A stretch of DNA of 64,000 nt from Rhizobiales bacterium 62-47 (GCA_001899255.1 MKVX01000013.1:248001-312000); one strand, 5' to 3'. Shown: positions 46,223 to 58,636, numbered from the stretch's first letter. Numbers and translations are program-made. Notes: generated by a model not told the origin, from the sequence alone.

Positions 46223-47610
46223 GATCGTTTTTCCTCGCTCTTCGGCGTCGTATCCTTGATCAGGTAGCCGGTCACCGACCGTTTCTTGTCGAGCCATTTC
46301 TTTGCAACATCGCGCACCTGTTCGGCGGTGACGGCGCGCACACGATCCGGCCAACTGCGGATATCCTCGATGCTGAGGCCGACGGTCAACGCAGCGCCGT
46401 ACCAGCGCGCCATGGTGGCCTGATTGTCCTGCGCGTAGATCGCTTCGGCGATAAGCTGGGTTTTGGCGCGTTCGAGATTTTCTGCGCTCACCGGATTTTG
46501 CTGCATGTCGGCGATGACGCCGTCGATCGCGGCTTCGGTGTCGGCGAAGTTGACGCCGGGTTTTGGGGCCGCCGAAATCATGAACTGGGTCGGATCGAGC
46601 GCGGTGCCCTGATAGCCCGCCGAGGCACTGACCGCGAGCGAGCGATCGACGACGAGGGCGCGGTAGAGCTTCGAATTGCTGCCGCTGCCCATCAGTTGCG
46701 CCAGCACGTCGAGCGCGGCGCTTTCCTGCGGTGAAGCGGTCGTTGCGGATGGCACCAGATAATAACGGCGCAGCATGGTCTGCTGCACGTTGGGGTCAGC
46801 CAGCGTAACGGTGCGGGGTGCGGTCGGCACCGGCTCTTGCGGTCGCAGCCGGCGCGGCGCGATCGACGGCTGTGCCGGGATCTGACCGAAGGTACGCTCG
46901 ACGATGGGGCGGATTTCCGCCGCGTCGACGTCGCCCGCGATCACCAGCGTCGCATTGTTGGGCGCATAGAAGCGCCTGTAGAACGCCAGCGCATCCTCGC
47001 GATTGAGCTTTTCGATCTCGTGGCGCCAGCCGATCACGGGGCGGCCGTAAGGATGATTGAGATAGAGCGCCGCCATGATCTGTTCGCCGAGCCGCGCATC
47101 GGGATTGTTGGCAACCCGCATGTTGTATTCTTCGAGCACGACATCGCGCTCAGGCAGCACGTTCTCGTCCTTGAGCACGAGGCCGGTCATGCGGTCGGCT
47201 TCGAATTCCATCATGCGGCCGAGTTGCTCGCGCGGCACGCGCTGGAAGTATCCGGTGTAGTCGGTGGACGTGAAGGCGTTCTCGTTGCCGCCGATCTTCA
47301 GCACGGTTTGCGAGAACTCGCCCTGCGGATGCTTCGCCGTGCCCTTGAACATCAGATGTTCGAGGAAGTGCGCGAGGCCCGATTTGCCGGGCGTCTCGTC
47401 GGCCGACCCGACCTTGTACCAGATCATTTGCGTGACCACCGGCGTGCGGCGATCCGGAATGACGACGACGGTCAGCCCATTGTTGAGCGTGAATGTCGTC
47501 GGCGGATCTGAAGTTACGGTTTGCGCGGTGAGCGACGACGGCAGCGCCATCGCGAACAGCAAGCCGGTGGCCGCAACAAATTGGAAGATGCGTCGGTGCA
47601 ATGAGGTCAT
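46219..47610 (-). CDS. M16-family zinc metallopeptidase, catalytic subunit
   Basis: A 463-residue periplasmic protease. A signal peptide covers residues 1-29 (cleavage near SLTAQ). The zinc motif HFLEH (81-85) is intact, with a following Glu in LEEYNMR near 161. Substrate-domain motifs SGSNSKLYRALV follow. Its start may be ATG 47610 or 47619; neither has a strong ribosome site. It is coupled to the inactive partner by a four-base overlap. It lies in the ileS-lspA region, as in many alphaproteobacteria. Confidence 0.92.
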   Translation of the reverse strand: MTSLHRRIFQFVAATGLLFAMALPSSLTAQTVTSDPPTTFTLNNGLTVVVIPDRRTPVVTQMIWYKVGSADETPGKSGLAHFLEHLMFKGTAKHPQGEFSQTVLKIGGNENAFTSTDYTGYFQRVPREQLGRMMEFEADRMTGLVLKDENVLPERDVVLEEYNMRVANNPDARLGEQIMAALYLNHPYGRPVIGWRHEIEKLNREDALAFYRRFYAPNNATLVIAGDVDAAEIRPIVERTFGQIPAQPSIAPRRLRPQEPVPTAPRTVTLADPNVQQTMLRRYYLVPSATTASPQESAALDVLAQLMGSGSNSKLYRALVVDRSLAVSASAGYQGTALDPTQFMISAAPKPGVNFADTEAAIDGVIADMQQNPVSAENLERAKTQLIAEAIYAQDNQATMARWYGAALTVGLSIEDIRSWPDRVRAVTAEQVRDVAKKWLDKKRSVTGYLIKDTTPKSEEKRS

Positions 47611-47786
47611 GAGCTGCATCGGCGGCGATTGATCGTGGGGAGCCGATCGCAGCCTGTCCTTATGTGAAGCGCCGTAAACTTTACCGACGCGCTGTTGCCG
47701 AAATCCGAACGAACGTGAGGCCAAGCAAAGCAACTCGTCCCCGCCGGGGCAACAGTATCAGGTGTCGCAGGCTGCGCTGTGCAACT

Positions 47787-48518
47787 CTATTTGATTTCCT
47801 TACCGGTCTGAACGTTGTAGCCGCCTTGCACCAGCGGCTGCTTCGGACCGGTACCATAGGCGAAATTCGGCGACGGCGTCTGATAGCCGGACGGTGGCTG
47901 TGTCAGTGTCTCGCGGTCGGGCTCGCCGGTGAACGGCGCGCTCTCAGTCTTGTTGCCGCCGAACAGCGTGCCGAACAGATTGCCCTTGAAGCCAAGCTCG
48001 GACGGGCTGAGCATCGGATTCCTGTTGACACCCGGCTGGACCGGTTCAGTCGCCGCGACATGCTTGGTCTTGCCGATGGCCAGTTCGCTCGGCATCAGCG
48101 GGCGAGCGCCTTCGTTTCCAGTGACCTTCTTTTGTTTGGCGACAGCGCGGATACGTGCGCGCTCGGCTTCGTCTGGATCTTTAGGCCAGTTCGGCGCGGT
48201 GATCTCGGCCGAGCTAGACACCGGCGGCGGCAAATCGACCTTGGGTGGAATCACCAGCGGCGACCGCTCGCGGTAGTCGATGCCGCGGTTATCCATATTG
48301 GTGGCGCCGATGCCACCCATCAGGTTCTTGATGATCTTCTCTTCGAAGGTGGAATCGTCGTCGTCGGAGTCCTGCGCATGGGCAACGCCGGCGCTTACCA
48401 CCATGCCGATGCCGATGGCGACCGCCGCGAGGCGGGTGGCGCGGGCGAGCGATTTCGACACAGCCATCCAGGCCGAAGTGGGCTGCATCTCACAATCGCC
48501 TGTCACGGAATCTCGCAT
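47787..48518 (-). CDS. Conserved secreted hypothetical protein
   Basis: A 243-residue protein with an N-terminal export signal after a basic leader (ATRLAAVAIGIGMVVSAGVAHA) and a mature part starting QDSDDDDSTFEEK. The remainder is Pro-rich with motifs IKNLMGGIGATNMDNRGIDYRERSPLV-type and LSPSELGFKGNLFGTLFG; it is probably envelope-located and flexible. Start 48518 has AGGA eight bases upstream; ATG 48527 is in frame. I know no function. It lies between lspA and the M16 genes on the same strand. Confidence 0.7.
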   Translation of the reverse strand: MRDSVTGDCEMQPTSAWMAVSKSLARATRLAAVAIGIGMVVSAGVAHAQDSDDDDSTFEEKIIKNLMGGIGATNMDNRGIDYRERSPLVIPPKVDLPPPVSSSAEITAPNWPKDPDEAERARIRAVAKQKKVTGNEGARPLMPSELAIGKTKHVAATEPVQPGVNRNPMLSPSELGFKGNLFGTLFGGNKTESAPFTGEPDRETLTQPPSGYQTPSPNFAYGTGPKQPLVQGGYNVQTGKEIK

Positions 48519-48654
48519 CACGTTCATCCTGCTCAAGTCTCTGCGCTATGGCTCTTGGTACGAACCGCAACCTTCCCCGGTTCCCGAACCAAGGCCGGGG
48601 CCGCTCCGTAACGGTGACGGACGACTGATGTTGCACAGGGCATATCGGCCGGGA

Positions 48655-49148
48655 TCAGGGCGCTTTTACGGCGTCCGAGCCCCGGAAGGAGTCATACAGC
48701 AGGGCCGCCACGCCGACAACAATGGCCACGTCGGCGAGGTTAAAGACGTACCAATTATAGGTTTTTTCGGCAATTTGGACGTGGAAAAGGGCGAAATCGA
48801 CCACCGCACCATAGGCCAGCCGGTCGATCGCGTTGCCAATTGCGCCGCCGATAATCAGGCCGAGGCCGATGGTCGCAAGCCGGGTGTGCGAGCGCGCCAT
48901 CCAGATCGCCAGCGCGATCACGGCGACCACCTTGAAGGCCAGCAGGATCGCAGCCCCGGTCGGGCTGTCGTTCTGGAACCAGCCGTAGCTGATGCCGGTG
49001 TTCCACGCCAGCACCAGGTCGAAAAAGGGTGTCACCCGCACCGCGCCGTGCCGGCCCAGCTCGAACGCGAACAGCAGCCAGAGTTTGCTCGCCTGATCGA
49101 GGATCAGGGCGACGAAAGCGGCGATGATGCCCTGACGGACCGCCGGGT

Positions 49149-49152
<4 letters not shown>
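48655..49152 (-). CDS. lspA: Lipoprotein signal peptidase (signal peptidase II)
   Basis: A 165-residue inner-membrane aspartyl protease that removes lipoprotein signal peptides. Four hydrophobic segments and both catalytic blocks are present: [19 protein letters not shown] and [14 protein letters not shown] 49152 is preferred because it overlaps the ileS stop in GTGA and gives the usual family N terminus; an ATG at 49176 would overlap ileS by 28 bases. It is cotranscribed with ileS, and the window encodes a lipobox protein at 9914. Confidence 0.93.
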
Positions 49153-52163
<3,011 letters not shown>

Positions 52164-52231
52164 GAAAACTCTGGCTTGGCTAGGGTCGATCCAACTGCGT
52201 TGAATCAGGCCCGTTGTTTATCTTTTTGTTT

Positions 52232-52283
52232 GAGCATGATCTTGTCCGAAAACCGGTTTCCACTTTTCGGGATCATGCTGCTC
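52232..52283. repeat. Rhizobial intergenic palindrome (GAGCATGATC...GATCATGCT type)
   Basis: GAGCATGATC, then CCGAAAACCGGTTTCCAC, then TTTTCGGGATCATGCTGCTC, an almost perfect inverted repeat between ribF and ileS. It matches the abundant palindromic element found between genes across Rhizobiales (RIME-like, recalled). It is transcribed if ribF and ileS share an mRNA. Confidence 0.8.
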
Positions 52284-52437
52284 TAAAGGGCGCGGAAGGG
52301 CGGAAACGACATCAATCCCGGTCTTGCGCCGAGCGAAGCTCAGGCGGAAGCCGGGCCGGTAATGCTGATAATGGTGCGCCGCGCCAACATGGGGCTTTCC
52401 ATAGCAGGCGGCGGCGGGAACGCAAAGGCCGTGGCGG

Positions 52438-53409
52438 CTAGCCGATCGCCCCCAGTCTGGGAAAGGCGCCCGGCGCGGCGACAAGTGCGGCGCGGGCCTT
52501 GGTGCTGTCGTCGTCCATCTGGCGCACCAGCGCGTCGATATTGTCGAACTTCAGCTCGTCGCGAATGTAGGCGATGAAGGCGACATCCAGCGTCTTGCCA
52601 TAGAGGTCGCCTTTGAAGTCGAACAGGAAGATTTCAAGGAGCGGCGCGCCGTTGTCGAAGGTCGGGCGGCGGCCGAAACTGGCGACGCCATCGACGCGGC
52701 TATCGCCCATCCCGACCCGCACGGCATAAATGCCATGCCGCAGGCCGCAATGGGGATCGAGGCGGATATTGGCGGTGGGATAGCCGAGATCGCGGCCGCG
52801 CTTTTCTCCGTGGATGACATCGCCGGAGATGAACCACGGCCCGCCGAGCATGGCCGTGGCTTCAGCGATCTGGCCTTCGGCCAGCGCCATGCGGATTGCG
52901 GTGGACGACACCGGGCGCTCGTCGATATCGACGTGAGGTTGTACCGCGACTTCGATGCCGAGGCGCGGGGCTTCGCTTTGCAACAGCGATGGCGACCCGA
53001 CACGGCCTTTGCCGAAATGAAAATCGTAGCCGATGGCAATGCCGCTGATGCCCAGCCGTCCGATCAGTTCGTGCTGGATGAAATCCTGCGCGCTCGTTCC
53101 GGCGCGACCGGCGTCGAAGGTCATGACCACCGCGCCATTCAGCCCGGTACCGGCCAGCAGACGCAGCTTGCTGGTCTCGTCAGTGAGACGGAATTGCGGA
53201 GTATGCGGGCTGAAGAACAATCGCGGATGCGGTTCGAACGTCACCGCCAGAGCCGGCCGGTTCAGCCGTCGCGCCATATTCAGTGCCGCGGCGATCACGG
53301 CGCGATGGCCGAGATGAACGCCATCGAAATTGCCCATGGCGATGACCGCTCCGCGAGGAACGGCGGCGGCAGGTGTGGAGTCACGGATGACGGAAAAGCC
53401 AGCAGGCAT
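52438..53409 (-). CDS. ribF: Bifunctional riboflavin kinase / FAD synthetase
   Basis: A 323-residue enzyme that makes FMN and then FAD. The N-terminal adenylyltransferase domain has IAMGNFDGVHLGHRAVI (about 24-40) and FEPHPRLFF. SSTAIRMALAEG closes it, and the C-terminal kinase domain has RDLGYPTANIRL and GVASFGRRPTFD. The start is ATG 53409. It precedes ileS and lspA on the same strand, separated by 274 bp. Confidence 0.96.
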   Translation of the reverse strand: MPAGFSVIRDSTPAAAVPRGAVIAMGNFDGVHLGHRAVIAAALNMARRLNRPALAVTFEPHPRLFFSPHTPQFRLTDETSKLRLLAGTGLNGAVVMTFDAGRAGTSAQDFIQHELIGRLGISGIAIGYDFHFGKGRVGSPSLLQSEAPRLGIEVAVQPHVDIDERPVSSTAIRMALAEGQIAEATAMLGGPWFISGDVIHGEKRGRDLGYPTANIRLDPHCGLRHGIYAVRVGMGDSRVDGVASFGRRPTFDNGAPLLEIFLFDFKGDLYGKTLDVAFIAYIRDELKFDNIDALVRQMDDDSTKARAALVAAPGAFPRLGAIG

Positions 53410-53440
53410 GGATGATTTCGTTCATTCGGCTTCGTTGTCC

Positions 53441-53493
53441 GGTTTTAACATTCGCAATCAGTTTCAGCATGCATTTCTGCGAAGGTCAGAATC
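53441..53493. repeat. Family A intergenic palindrome, copy 3 (eroded)
   Basis: Inner arms GGTTTTAACATTCGC and GCGAAGGTCAGAATC follow the ACATTCGC/GCGAATGT plan of the copies at 27 kb but with several mismatches; outer arms are not clear. Confidence 0.5.
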
Positions 53494-53520
53494 TCGGGAC
53501 CGCTGCCAACATAGGTTTCG

Positions 53521-53594
53521 TGTGGAGGCTCGAATTTGCCATTCGCAATAGGCGTTTGCAGCCATGGAGCTAGCGAATGTCAAATCCACGCCAC
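53521..53594. repeat. Family A intergenic palindrome, copy 4
   Basis: Left part GTGG then CGAATTTGCCATTCGC (53531-53546); right arm GCGAATGTCAAATCCACGCC (53573-53592), whose first 15 bases match the 27106-27121 arm almost exactly. Confidence 0.7.
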
Positions 53595-53813
53595 GGGTGG
53601 GAGATGGACCGTGACGCCTTGATACGACTTAAGTCAAGACAGCTTTATCGTTTGTCGATACGAGTCATTCACCGGTAGCATCGGTGTTTCTGCCGATGCA
53701 GGAAGTTAACGGGCTGTTTAACGGCTGGTGGTACAGGTTACCGCTGACCCGAAGGTGGCAAGCGGTGTGGCCGCGACCGACGGCGCACTTGGTTCGCTTT
53801 GAAGAGGTTTGAG

Positions 53814-54209
53814 ATGGCGGTCGATCTATCAATGCCGGTTCTGGTCGTCGATGATTACAACACCATGATCCGCATTATCCGCAATCTCCTCAAGCAGCTC
53901 GGTTTCCAGAACATCGATGATGCCAGCGACGGATCGGCGGCGCTCAACAAGATGCGCGGCCGCAAGTATGGGCTGGTGATCTCTGATTGGAACATGGAAC
54001 CGATGACCGGCTACGACCTGCTCAAGGAAGTCCGCGCCGATCCCAATCTGGCGATGACCCCGTTCATCATGATCACGGCGGAGTCGAAGACCGAGAACGT
54101 CATCGCCGCGAAGAAAGCGGGCGTCAATAATTACATCGTCAAGCCGTTCAACGCCGCGACCTTGAAGACCAAGATCGAGGCTGTGTTCCCCGATATCGTC
54201 ACGGCGTAA
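53814..54209 (+). CDS. cheY: CheY-like single-domain response regulator
   Basis: A 131-residue receiver domain. Acidic pocket VVDDYN (Asp13-Asp14), phosphoacceptor Asp58 in ISDWNMEPM, conserved Thr in MITAES and Lys in IVKPFN. The DWNMxPM loop and the FxxxRNLLKQLG helix are typical of true CheY, which carries the chemotaxis signal to the flagellar switch. Start ATG 53814 follows GAAGAGG. There are no che genes beside it; its likely phosphatase partner is the CheZ encoded at 11698. Confidence 0.88.
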   Translation: MAVDLSMPVLVVDDYNTMIRIIRNLLKQLGFQNIDDASDGSAALNKMRGRKYGLVISDWNMEPMTGYDLLKEVRADPNLAMTPFIMITAESKTENVIAAKKAGVNNYIVKPFNAATLKTKIEAVFPDIVTA

Positions 54210-54228
54210 ATTTCAAAACTAGCCAGGT

Positions 54229-54342
54229 GTCATCATTCTGACGAGCCGCGCGCTGCGTGGCGCCTCGAAGGATGGTCATGCACGACAACAATCATTCTTC
54301 GAGGCTCGCCAAAGCGGGCTCGCACCTCTGGATGAAATGACG
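54229..54342. repeat. Family B intergenic repeat, copy 3
   Basis: Starts GTCATCATTCTGACGAGCC and ends GCTCGCACCTCTGGATGAAATGAC, with inner GCCTCGAAGGATGGTCATG and CATTCTTCGAGGC arms. It lies between convergent cheY and HAD hydrolase genes. Confidence 0.7.
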
Positions 54343-54356
54343 CTCGGTGATGTCGC

Positions 54357-55208
54357 CTACCACCGCAGTTCGCGCGTCAGCGCCAGTGGCGGATGGCCGA
54401 ACAGTTCCTTGGCCGAAGCAGGATCCTTCAGATCGATATCCTCGATCTCGCTGGCATGAATGCCGCGCATCACGAACAGGCAATCGATGCCGAAGCCGTG
54501 AGCGCCGGTGAGATCGGTCCGCACCGAGTCGCCGATCGCCAGCACGCGCGATAATGGCGTCGCGACGCCGCGCTGCTGCTGCGCGATCGCCATGGCGCGC
54601 TCGTAGATCGGCCGGTGCGGCTTGCCATAGAAAATCACCTCGCCGCCGAGTTCGCGATACAGTTCAGCGATGGCGCCGGCGCAGTAGATCAAACGGTCGC
54701 CGCGCTCGACGACGATATCTGGATTGGCACAGATCAATGTCAGGCCGCGTTCGCGGGCCTGCACCATCATGTCGCGATAGTCTTCCGCGGTTTCGGTTTC
54801 GTCGTCGAACGGCCCGGTGCAGACGATGAAGTTGGCGGATTCCAGCGGCGCGAATTTCGCGTCGAGCCCGCGATAGATCGAGTTGTCACGCTCCGGCCCG
54901 AGCCAGAACATCGATTGTCCGGCATGTTCGGCGACGTAGTGGCGCGTCAGGTCGCCGGACGACACGATGGCATCGTAGGTCTCGTCGGCGACGCCGAGCT
55001 TGCGCAATTGCCGCTGCACCGAATCCGCTGGTCGCGGCGCATTGGTGATGAGCACCACGGTGCCGCCGCGTTTACGAAACGTGTGCAGCGCCGCACAGGC
55101 TTCGGGAAACGATTCCAGACCGTTGTGGACGACGCCCCAGATGTCGCTCAGCAACACATCGACACCGTCCACCAGATCGCTGATGCGATCAACAATACGC
55201 AACTGCAT
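54357..55208 (-). CDS. HAD superfamily class IIA hydrolase (TIGR01459-type)
   Basis: A 283-residue phosphatase of the HAD IIA class. The nucleophile motif has an unusual form: LLSDIWGVVHNG (about 19-30) in place of the common DxDGTL. Then LITNAPRP, GKPHRPIYERAM, and the C-terminal Asp pair in LAIGDSVRTDLTGA. The fold resembles NagD/phosphoglycolate phosphatases. The substrate is unknown. It regularly neighbours ribF in alphaproteobacteria, and here the cheY gene sits between them. Confidence 0.85.
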   Translation of the reverse strand: MQLRIVDRISDLVDGVDVLLSDIWGVVHNGLESFPEACAALHTFRKRGGTVVLITNAPRPADSVQRQLRKLGVADETYDAIVSSGDLTRHYVAEHAGQSMFWLGPERDNSIYRGLDAKFAPLESANFIVCTGPFDDETETAEDYRDMMVQARERGLTLICANPDIVVERGDRLIYCAGAIAELYRELGGEVIFYGKPHRPIYERAMAIAQQQRGVATPLSRVLAIGDSVRTDLTGAHGFGIDCLFVMRGIHASEIEDIDLKDPASAKELFGHPPLALTRELRW

Positions 55209-55226
55209 TACAATCTCGACTGGAAG

Positions 55227-56726
55227 TTAGGTGGGACGAAGGGCTCGGCGTGCCAGCGCGGCATTGCCGATGGCGGGCTGCGGTTCGATACGGCCGGTCC
55301 CGGGTTGGAATGGTTTGGCGGCCCCATTGATAAGGTGCGGAGCCTCTTGCGGTCTGGTCTCCGGTTGCTTGTGAGCCGGCGGCGTCGCTGTCGACGCCGG
55401 TGTATTTTCCGGTCGCAGCGGTCGTGGCGCCGCGAACAGGAATCCCTGCCCGAAGCGGACGTCATAGTCCAGCAGTTCGACCGCCGCTTGCTCGCCTTCG
55501 ATGCGCTCGACCACCATGTCGATGCCAAATCGGCCGAGCAGGCCGGACAGATCCGCCGCATGAATATCGGATGCCGACGCCTTCTCCTGATCGAGCAGCA
55601 GTGCGGCCGGAACCTTGATGTAACGCACGCCGCGATCGGCCAATTCGCGCGGCTCGATCCGCAGGTCGGTGACATGATCGAGCGAGAAGCGGTAGCCGCG
55701 CTGGGCCAGCGCCGCGAGATGCTCGCGCTCGACCGGGCCGAAGCTGCGGAAAGCCGCCTGCTTGAATTCCAGGATCAGGGACGATGCCAGCGCGCGATTG
55801 GCTTCGAGAAAATCCAGGCATTGCGCGAAACTGGCGGGATTGCCGAGCGTCGCGGCGGCGACGTTGCAGAACACGCCAACATCCTTGTTGCGCACCATCA
55901 GGCGCCGCAGCACCTGCACGCCGCGCAGCATCACCATGTGATCGATCCGGCCCATCAGGCCGGCGTCCTCGGCAACGCCGATGAAATCGTCTGCGGTCAG
56001 GATCTGGTCGCTGCCGTCGCGCAGCCGCGTCACCGCCTCATAGAAGCGCACCTTGCGTTGCGGCAAGGTGACGATGGGCTGCAGGTAGATGTCGATGCGG
56101 TTGCTGTCGATCGCATGGCTGATCGCGGCAAGGATTTCGCTGTCGCGATCCGGCGGCAGTGCATCGAGATCGGCGTCGACGTAGTCAGGCTCGACAGTGA
56201 CCGGCGGCGGTGCCGGGCGCGGCGTGAAGACCTTGGTGACGACCCTGGCCGGCTGCGGCGTCGCGCTGCGCAAGGTGGCCGTATCGTCGATCGTCGCCGG
56301 TGCAGCCGTTGAGGCTAGTCCCGACGCCAGCATGTCTTCGTGCGCGGCGACCGACTCGGCAAGCTGATTGACCAGTGCGCCAAGCTCGCCGATCTCACCG
56401 GTGACGGCCTGGATGCGCTCCTGTGCAGTCGAATTTGAGGTCATGACGCGCGACTCGATGGTCGCAAGACGGCGCGCGAATTCGCCGACCTGCCGTGCCA
56501 GATCCGCGGTGCCCTGCGAGAGGTCGGCAATCTGGCCGTCGATATCGGGCCGGTCGCGCATGCGCATCGACACAGCGTTGTAGAGAATCATGAAAGTCAG
56601 GACCGCCAGCGCGACAATGGCCGATTGCTGACCATTCACGCCGGCAACGGCATGCAGCACCAGCCCCAGCGAGGCGGCGATCAAGGCCATGCAGATCGCA
56701 ACGAAAATGGTGGAGATTCGAATCAT
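55227..56726 (-). CDS. Membrane-anchored EAL-domain protein, probably catalytically degenerate
   Basis: A 499-residue protein: two N-terminal membrane segments (IFVAICMALIAASLGLVL and IVALAVLTFMILYNAVS), a coiled coil to about residue 135, a Pro-rich linker, and an EAL-type domain from about 200. Active-site positions: Glu230 in YEAVTRLR, Asn288, Glu320, Lys371, Gln427 in GQGFLF remain. The DDFG block reads SLDHVTD, so the second metal Asp is His351. It may bind rather than hydrolyse cyclic di-GMP. ATG 56726 is preferred (GGGGAAG upstream); 56768 would add 14 residues. A Pro-rich tail ends the protein. Confidence 0.8.
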   Translation of the reverse strand: MIRISTIFVAICMALIAASLGLVLHAVAGVNGQQSAIVALAVLTFMILYNAVSMRMRDRPDIDGQIADLSQGTADLARQVGEFARRLATIESRVMTSNSTAQERIQAVTGEIGELGALVNQLAESVAAHEDMLASGLASTAAPATIDDTATLRSATPQPARVVTKVFTPRPAPPPVTVEPDYVDADLDALPPDRDSEILAAISHAIDSNRIDIYLQPIVTLPQRKVRFYEAVTRLRDGSDQILTADDFIGVAEDAGLMGRIDHMVMLRGVQVLRRLMVRNKDVGVFCNVAAATLGNPASFAQCLDFLEANRALASSLILEFKQAAFRSFGPVEREHLAALAQRGYRFSLDHVTDLRIEPRELADRGVRYIKVPAALLLDQEKASASDIHAADLSGLLGRFGIDMVVERIEGEQAAVELLDYDVRFGQGFLFAAPRPLRPENTPASTATPPAHKQPETRPQEAPHLINGAAKPFQPGTGRIEPQPAIGNAALARRALRPT

Positions 56727-56906
56727 ATGTCGCGCATCTTCCCCGAGCGCCAGCCTAATAATGGACATTGCATCGGGAAAGCCAAGCCCCCACCCGGATG
56801 CGTAATTTCACCAGTATCGCTGATTCGAGGCCCGTCGTGTTACGAACGATTCGGAGATGCCTTTATCTCCACAATCCGGTTCCTGGGGGTAAGGCGACTG
56901 CGGAGC

Positions 56907-58004
56907 CTAAGGAATCCGCGACCTCAGCGCCGCGCGCCCCGAGTTCCTCGCCGGGCCTACGGTCGTATCGACTGCCGTCTGGTGCTCGAGTTCGGAATTC
57001 AGTTCGGCACCGCATAATACGACGATGGCTGACATCCATAGCCACATCATGAAGCCGATAGCTGCGCCGAGCGAACCGTAGGTGGCGCTGTAATTGCCGA
57101 AACTGGAAAGATACCACGACAGCGCGAAAGAACCGGCGATCCACAGCAGCGCCGCCGTGAGCGCGCCGACGCTCAGCCATTCCCACCGGGCTTCGGTGCG
57201 GCTCGGGCCGAAGCGATACAAAATTTCCAGCGCGAACAACAAGATAATGAACAGCAACGGCCAGCGGGCGAGATCGAGGATGGCTTGCAAATGGTCGGGT
57301 ATCCCCAGCCGGGTCAGGGTCAGCGGTATCACCACCACCGCCCCTGTCATTGCCAGCAGAGCGACGATGCCGCCGATCGTAAAGGTCAGGGCGACAGCAT
57401 TCAGCCGGAGAAAATTCCTCTTTTCGGTTTCGTCGTAGACCACGTTGAGGGCGTCGAGAATGGCCTTCGTGCCAGCGTTTGCGCTCCAGAGCGACATCCC
57501 GATCCCGAACAGGAAGGTGACGCTCAGTGCTGCGTTGCCCTTGTCGAGGACACGAGCGATCTGATCCTGAACAATCTGGAATGAGCCGTCTGGAAGCATG
57601 CCCGCCAGTGACTGCAGGTTGCGGGTGATGGTCGAGGGATCGGCGAACAAGCCATAGCAGGACACCAGCGCGGTGATGGCCGGGAAAACCGCCAGCAAGG
57701 CGAAAAACACCACACCTGCCGCGATAGCCAGTAAACGATCTTCGCCGATCTGCTGATAGGTGCGCCAAAGCACATCCCGCCAGCCCTTCAGCGGGATCTG
57801 CAATGGGCTGGCGGCCTGACGGCCTCGCCCCGGCTCCGCCCGTTCGAGCGCTGTGGCCACGTCGGCTGGGGGCGGCGCGCTTCCGTCGATTTGCCGGCGA
57901 TCGCGATTCAACTGAACGTAACGTTGTGCGGCAAGCAGGGTCAGTGCTGTCGCTGTGGTGATCAGCAGCGCGTCGAAGCCGCCGGTGCGGCGAATTTCTC
58001 TCAC
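56907..58004 (-). CDS. YihY/BrkB-family inner-membrane protein
   Basis: A 365-residue membrane protein of the BrkB/YihY family. The conserved core starts GWRDVLWRTYQQIGEDRLLAIAAG, then FFALLAVFPAITALVSCYGL, and six hydrophobic segments follow, with RFGPSRTEARWEWLSVGA and FGNYSATYGSLGAAIGFMMWLWMSAI. The function is not established; BrkB was first named as a Bordetella serum-resistance factor. It has an extra N-terminal segment with one hydrophobic helix. Start GTG 58004 overlaps the preceding gene by four bases. Confidence 0.88.
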   Translation of the reverse strand: MREIRRTGGFDALLITTATALTLLAAQRYVQLNRDRRQIDGSAPPPADVATALERAEPGRGRQAASPLQIPLKGWRDVLWRTYQQIGEDRLLAIAAGVVFFALLAVFPAITALVSCYGLFADPSTITRNLQSLAGMLPDGSFQIVQDQIARVLDKGNAALSVTFLFGIGMSLWSANAGTKAILDALNVVYDETEKRNFLRLNAVALTFTIGGIVALLAMTGAVVVIPLTLTRLGIPDHLQAILDLARWPLLFIILLFALEILYRFGPSRTEARWEWLSVGALTAALLWIAGSFALSWYLSSFGNYSATYGSLGAAIGFMMWLWMSAIVVLCGAELNSELEHQTAVDTTVGPARNSGRAALRSRIP

Positions 58005-58561
58005 CGCTCCACCCTTCGCCGGTTTCGGGCGATGGTCCAGCCCAGCAGCGTCACTGCCGCGAGCAACAACAACCTGCCGTCGCTCTGATGGCGTGCCTGA
58101 CGTGCATGTGACGGCGTTGCGCCGATGCCTGCATGAGGATCGTTGCTGTCACGCGCCGGAGACTGCTTGATTTGCTCCAAGCGAAGCGGGCTGGTCTTGG
58201 CCGCCGTTACCAGACGGTTGGACAGGCTCGGCACTTTTTTCGTCTGCGCGTGCAGTTGTGAGATCGCCACGCCGACACAGATCAACGCCATCACGACGAG
58301 GAGGCCGCCGACGCAACCGAACGCGACGAACTGACCGTACAGAAGCGCGATCCATCGATACAGCGCCATCAGGCCTACTGCGAATGCCCCGATCAGGAAG
58401 GCTCCTGCGACTACGAATAGGCTTGCCGCCACGGCATATGAAACGACAATGCCCTTGCCCTGGGCCGCGCGATCGTTGGCATAGGCGCGCACCGCGAGCT
58501 TGAATTGACGCGCCTTCAGCGCCAGCACCGCTTCCAATGGCGCGATTGCTTGCGAGAGCAT
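58001..58561 (-). CDS. Small membrane protein, phage-holin-3-6-like (DUF1469-type)
   Basis: A 186-residue protein with two adjacent hydrophobic segments (IVVSYAVAASLFVVAGAFLIG and FGCVGGLLVVMALICVGVAI), a basic helical N terminus (LKARQFKLAVRAYANDRAA) and a third C-terminal hydrophobic stretch before RNRRRVER. This resembles the putative actinobacterial-type holin-X/DUF1469 family, which despite its name is a general envelope protein. It is coupled to the BrkB-like gene by GTGA, suggesting a joint role in the membrane. Confidence 0.7.
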   Translation of the reverse strand: MLSQAIAPLEAVLALKARQFKLAVRAYANDRAAQGKGIVVSYAVAASLFVVAGAFLIGAFAVGLMALYRWIALLYGQFVAFGCVGGLLVVMALICVGVAISQLHAQTKKVPSLSNRLVTAAKTSPLRLEQIKQSPARDSNDPHAGIGATPSHARQARHQSDGRLLLLAAVTLLGWTIARNRRRVER

Positions 58562-58636
58562 GGAGTTTGGCCTCGTTCAATCGGACAGGTCGAGCTTCAA
58601 CCGTCTCGGGGATTGAACGGACACAAAGATCGAATG

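Larger units (their letters stand above)
53410..53813. other. Intergenic region between ribF and cheY with two Family A repeats
   Basis: A 404-bp gap with no gene. It holds two Family A palindromes (listed separately) and then about 220 bp of leader for the response regulator. In the leader a perfect 10-bp palindrome GACTTAAGTC (53626-53635) lies within CTTGA...TCAAG (53618-53638), a possible operator. Confidence 0.5.
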
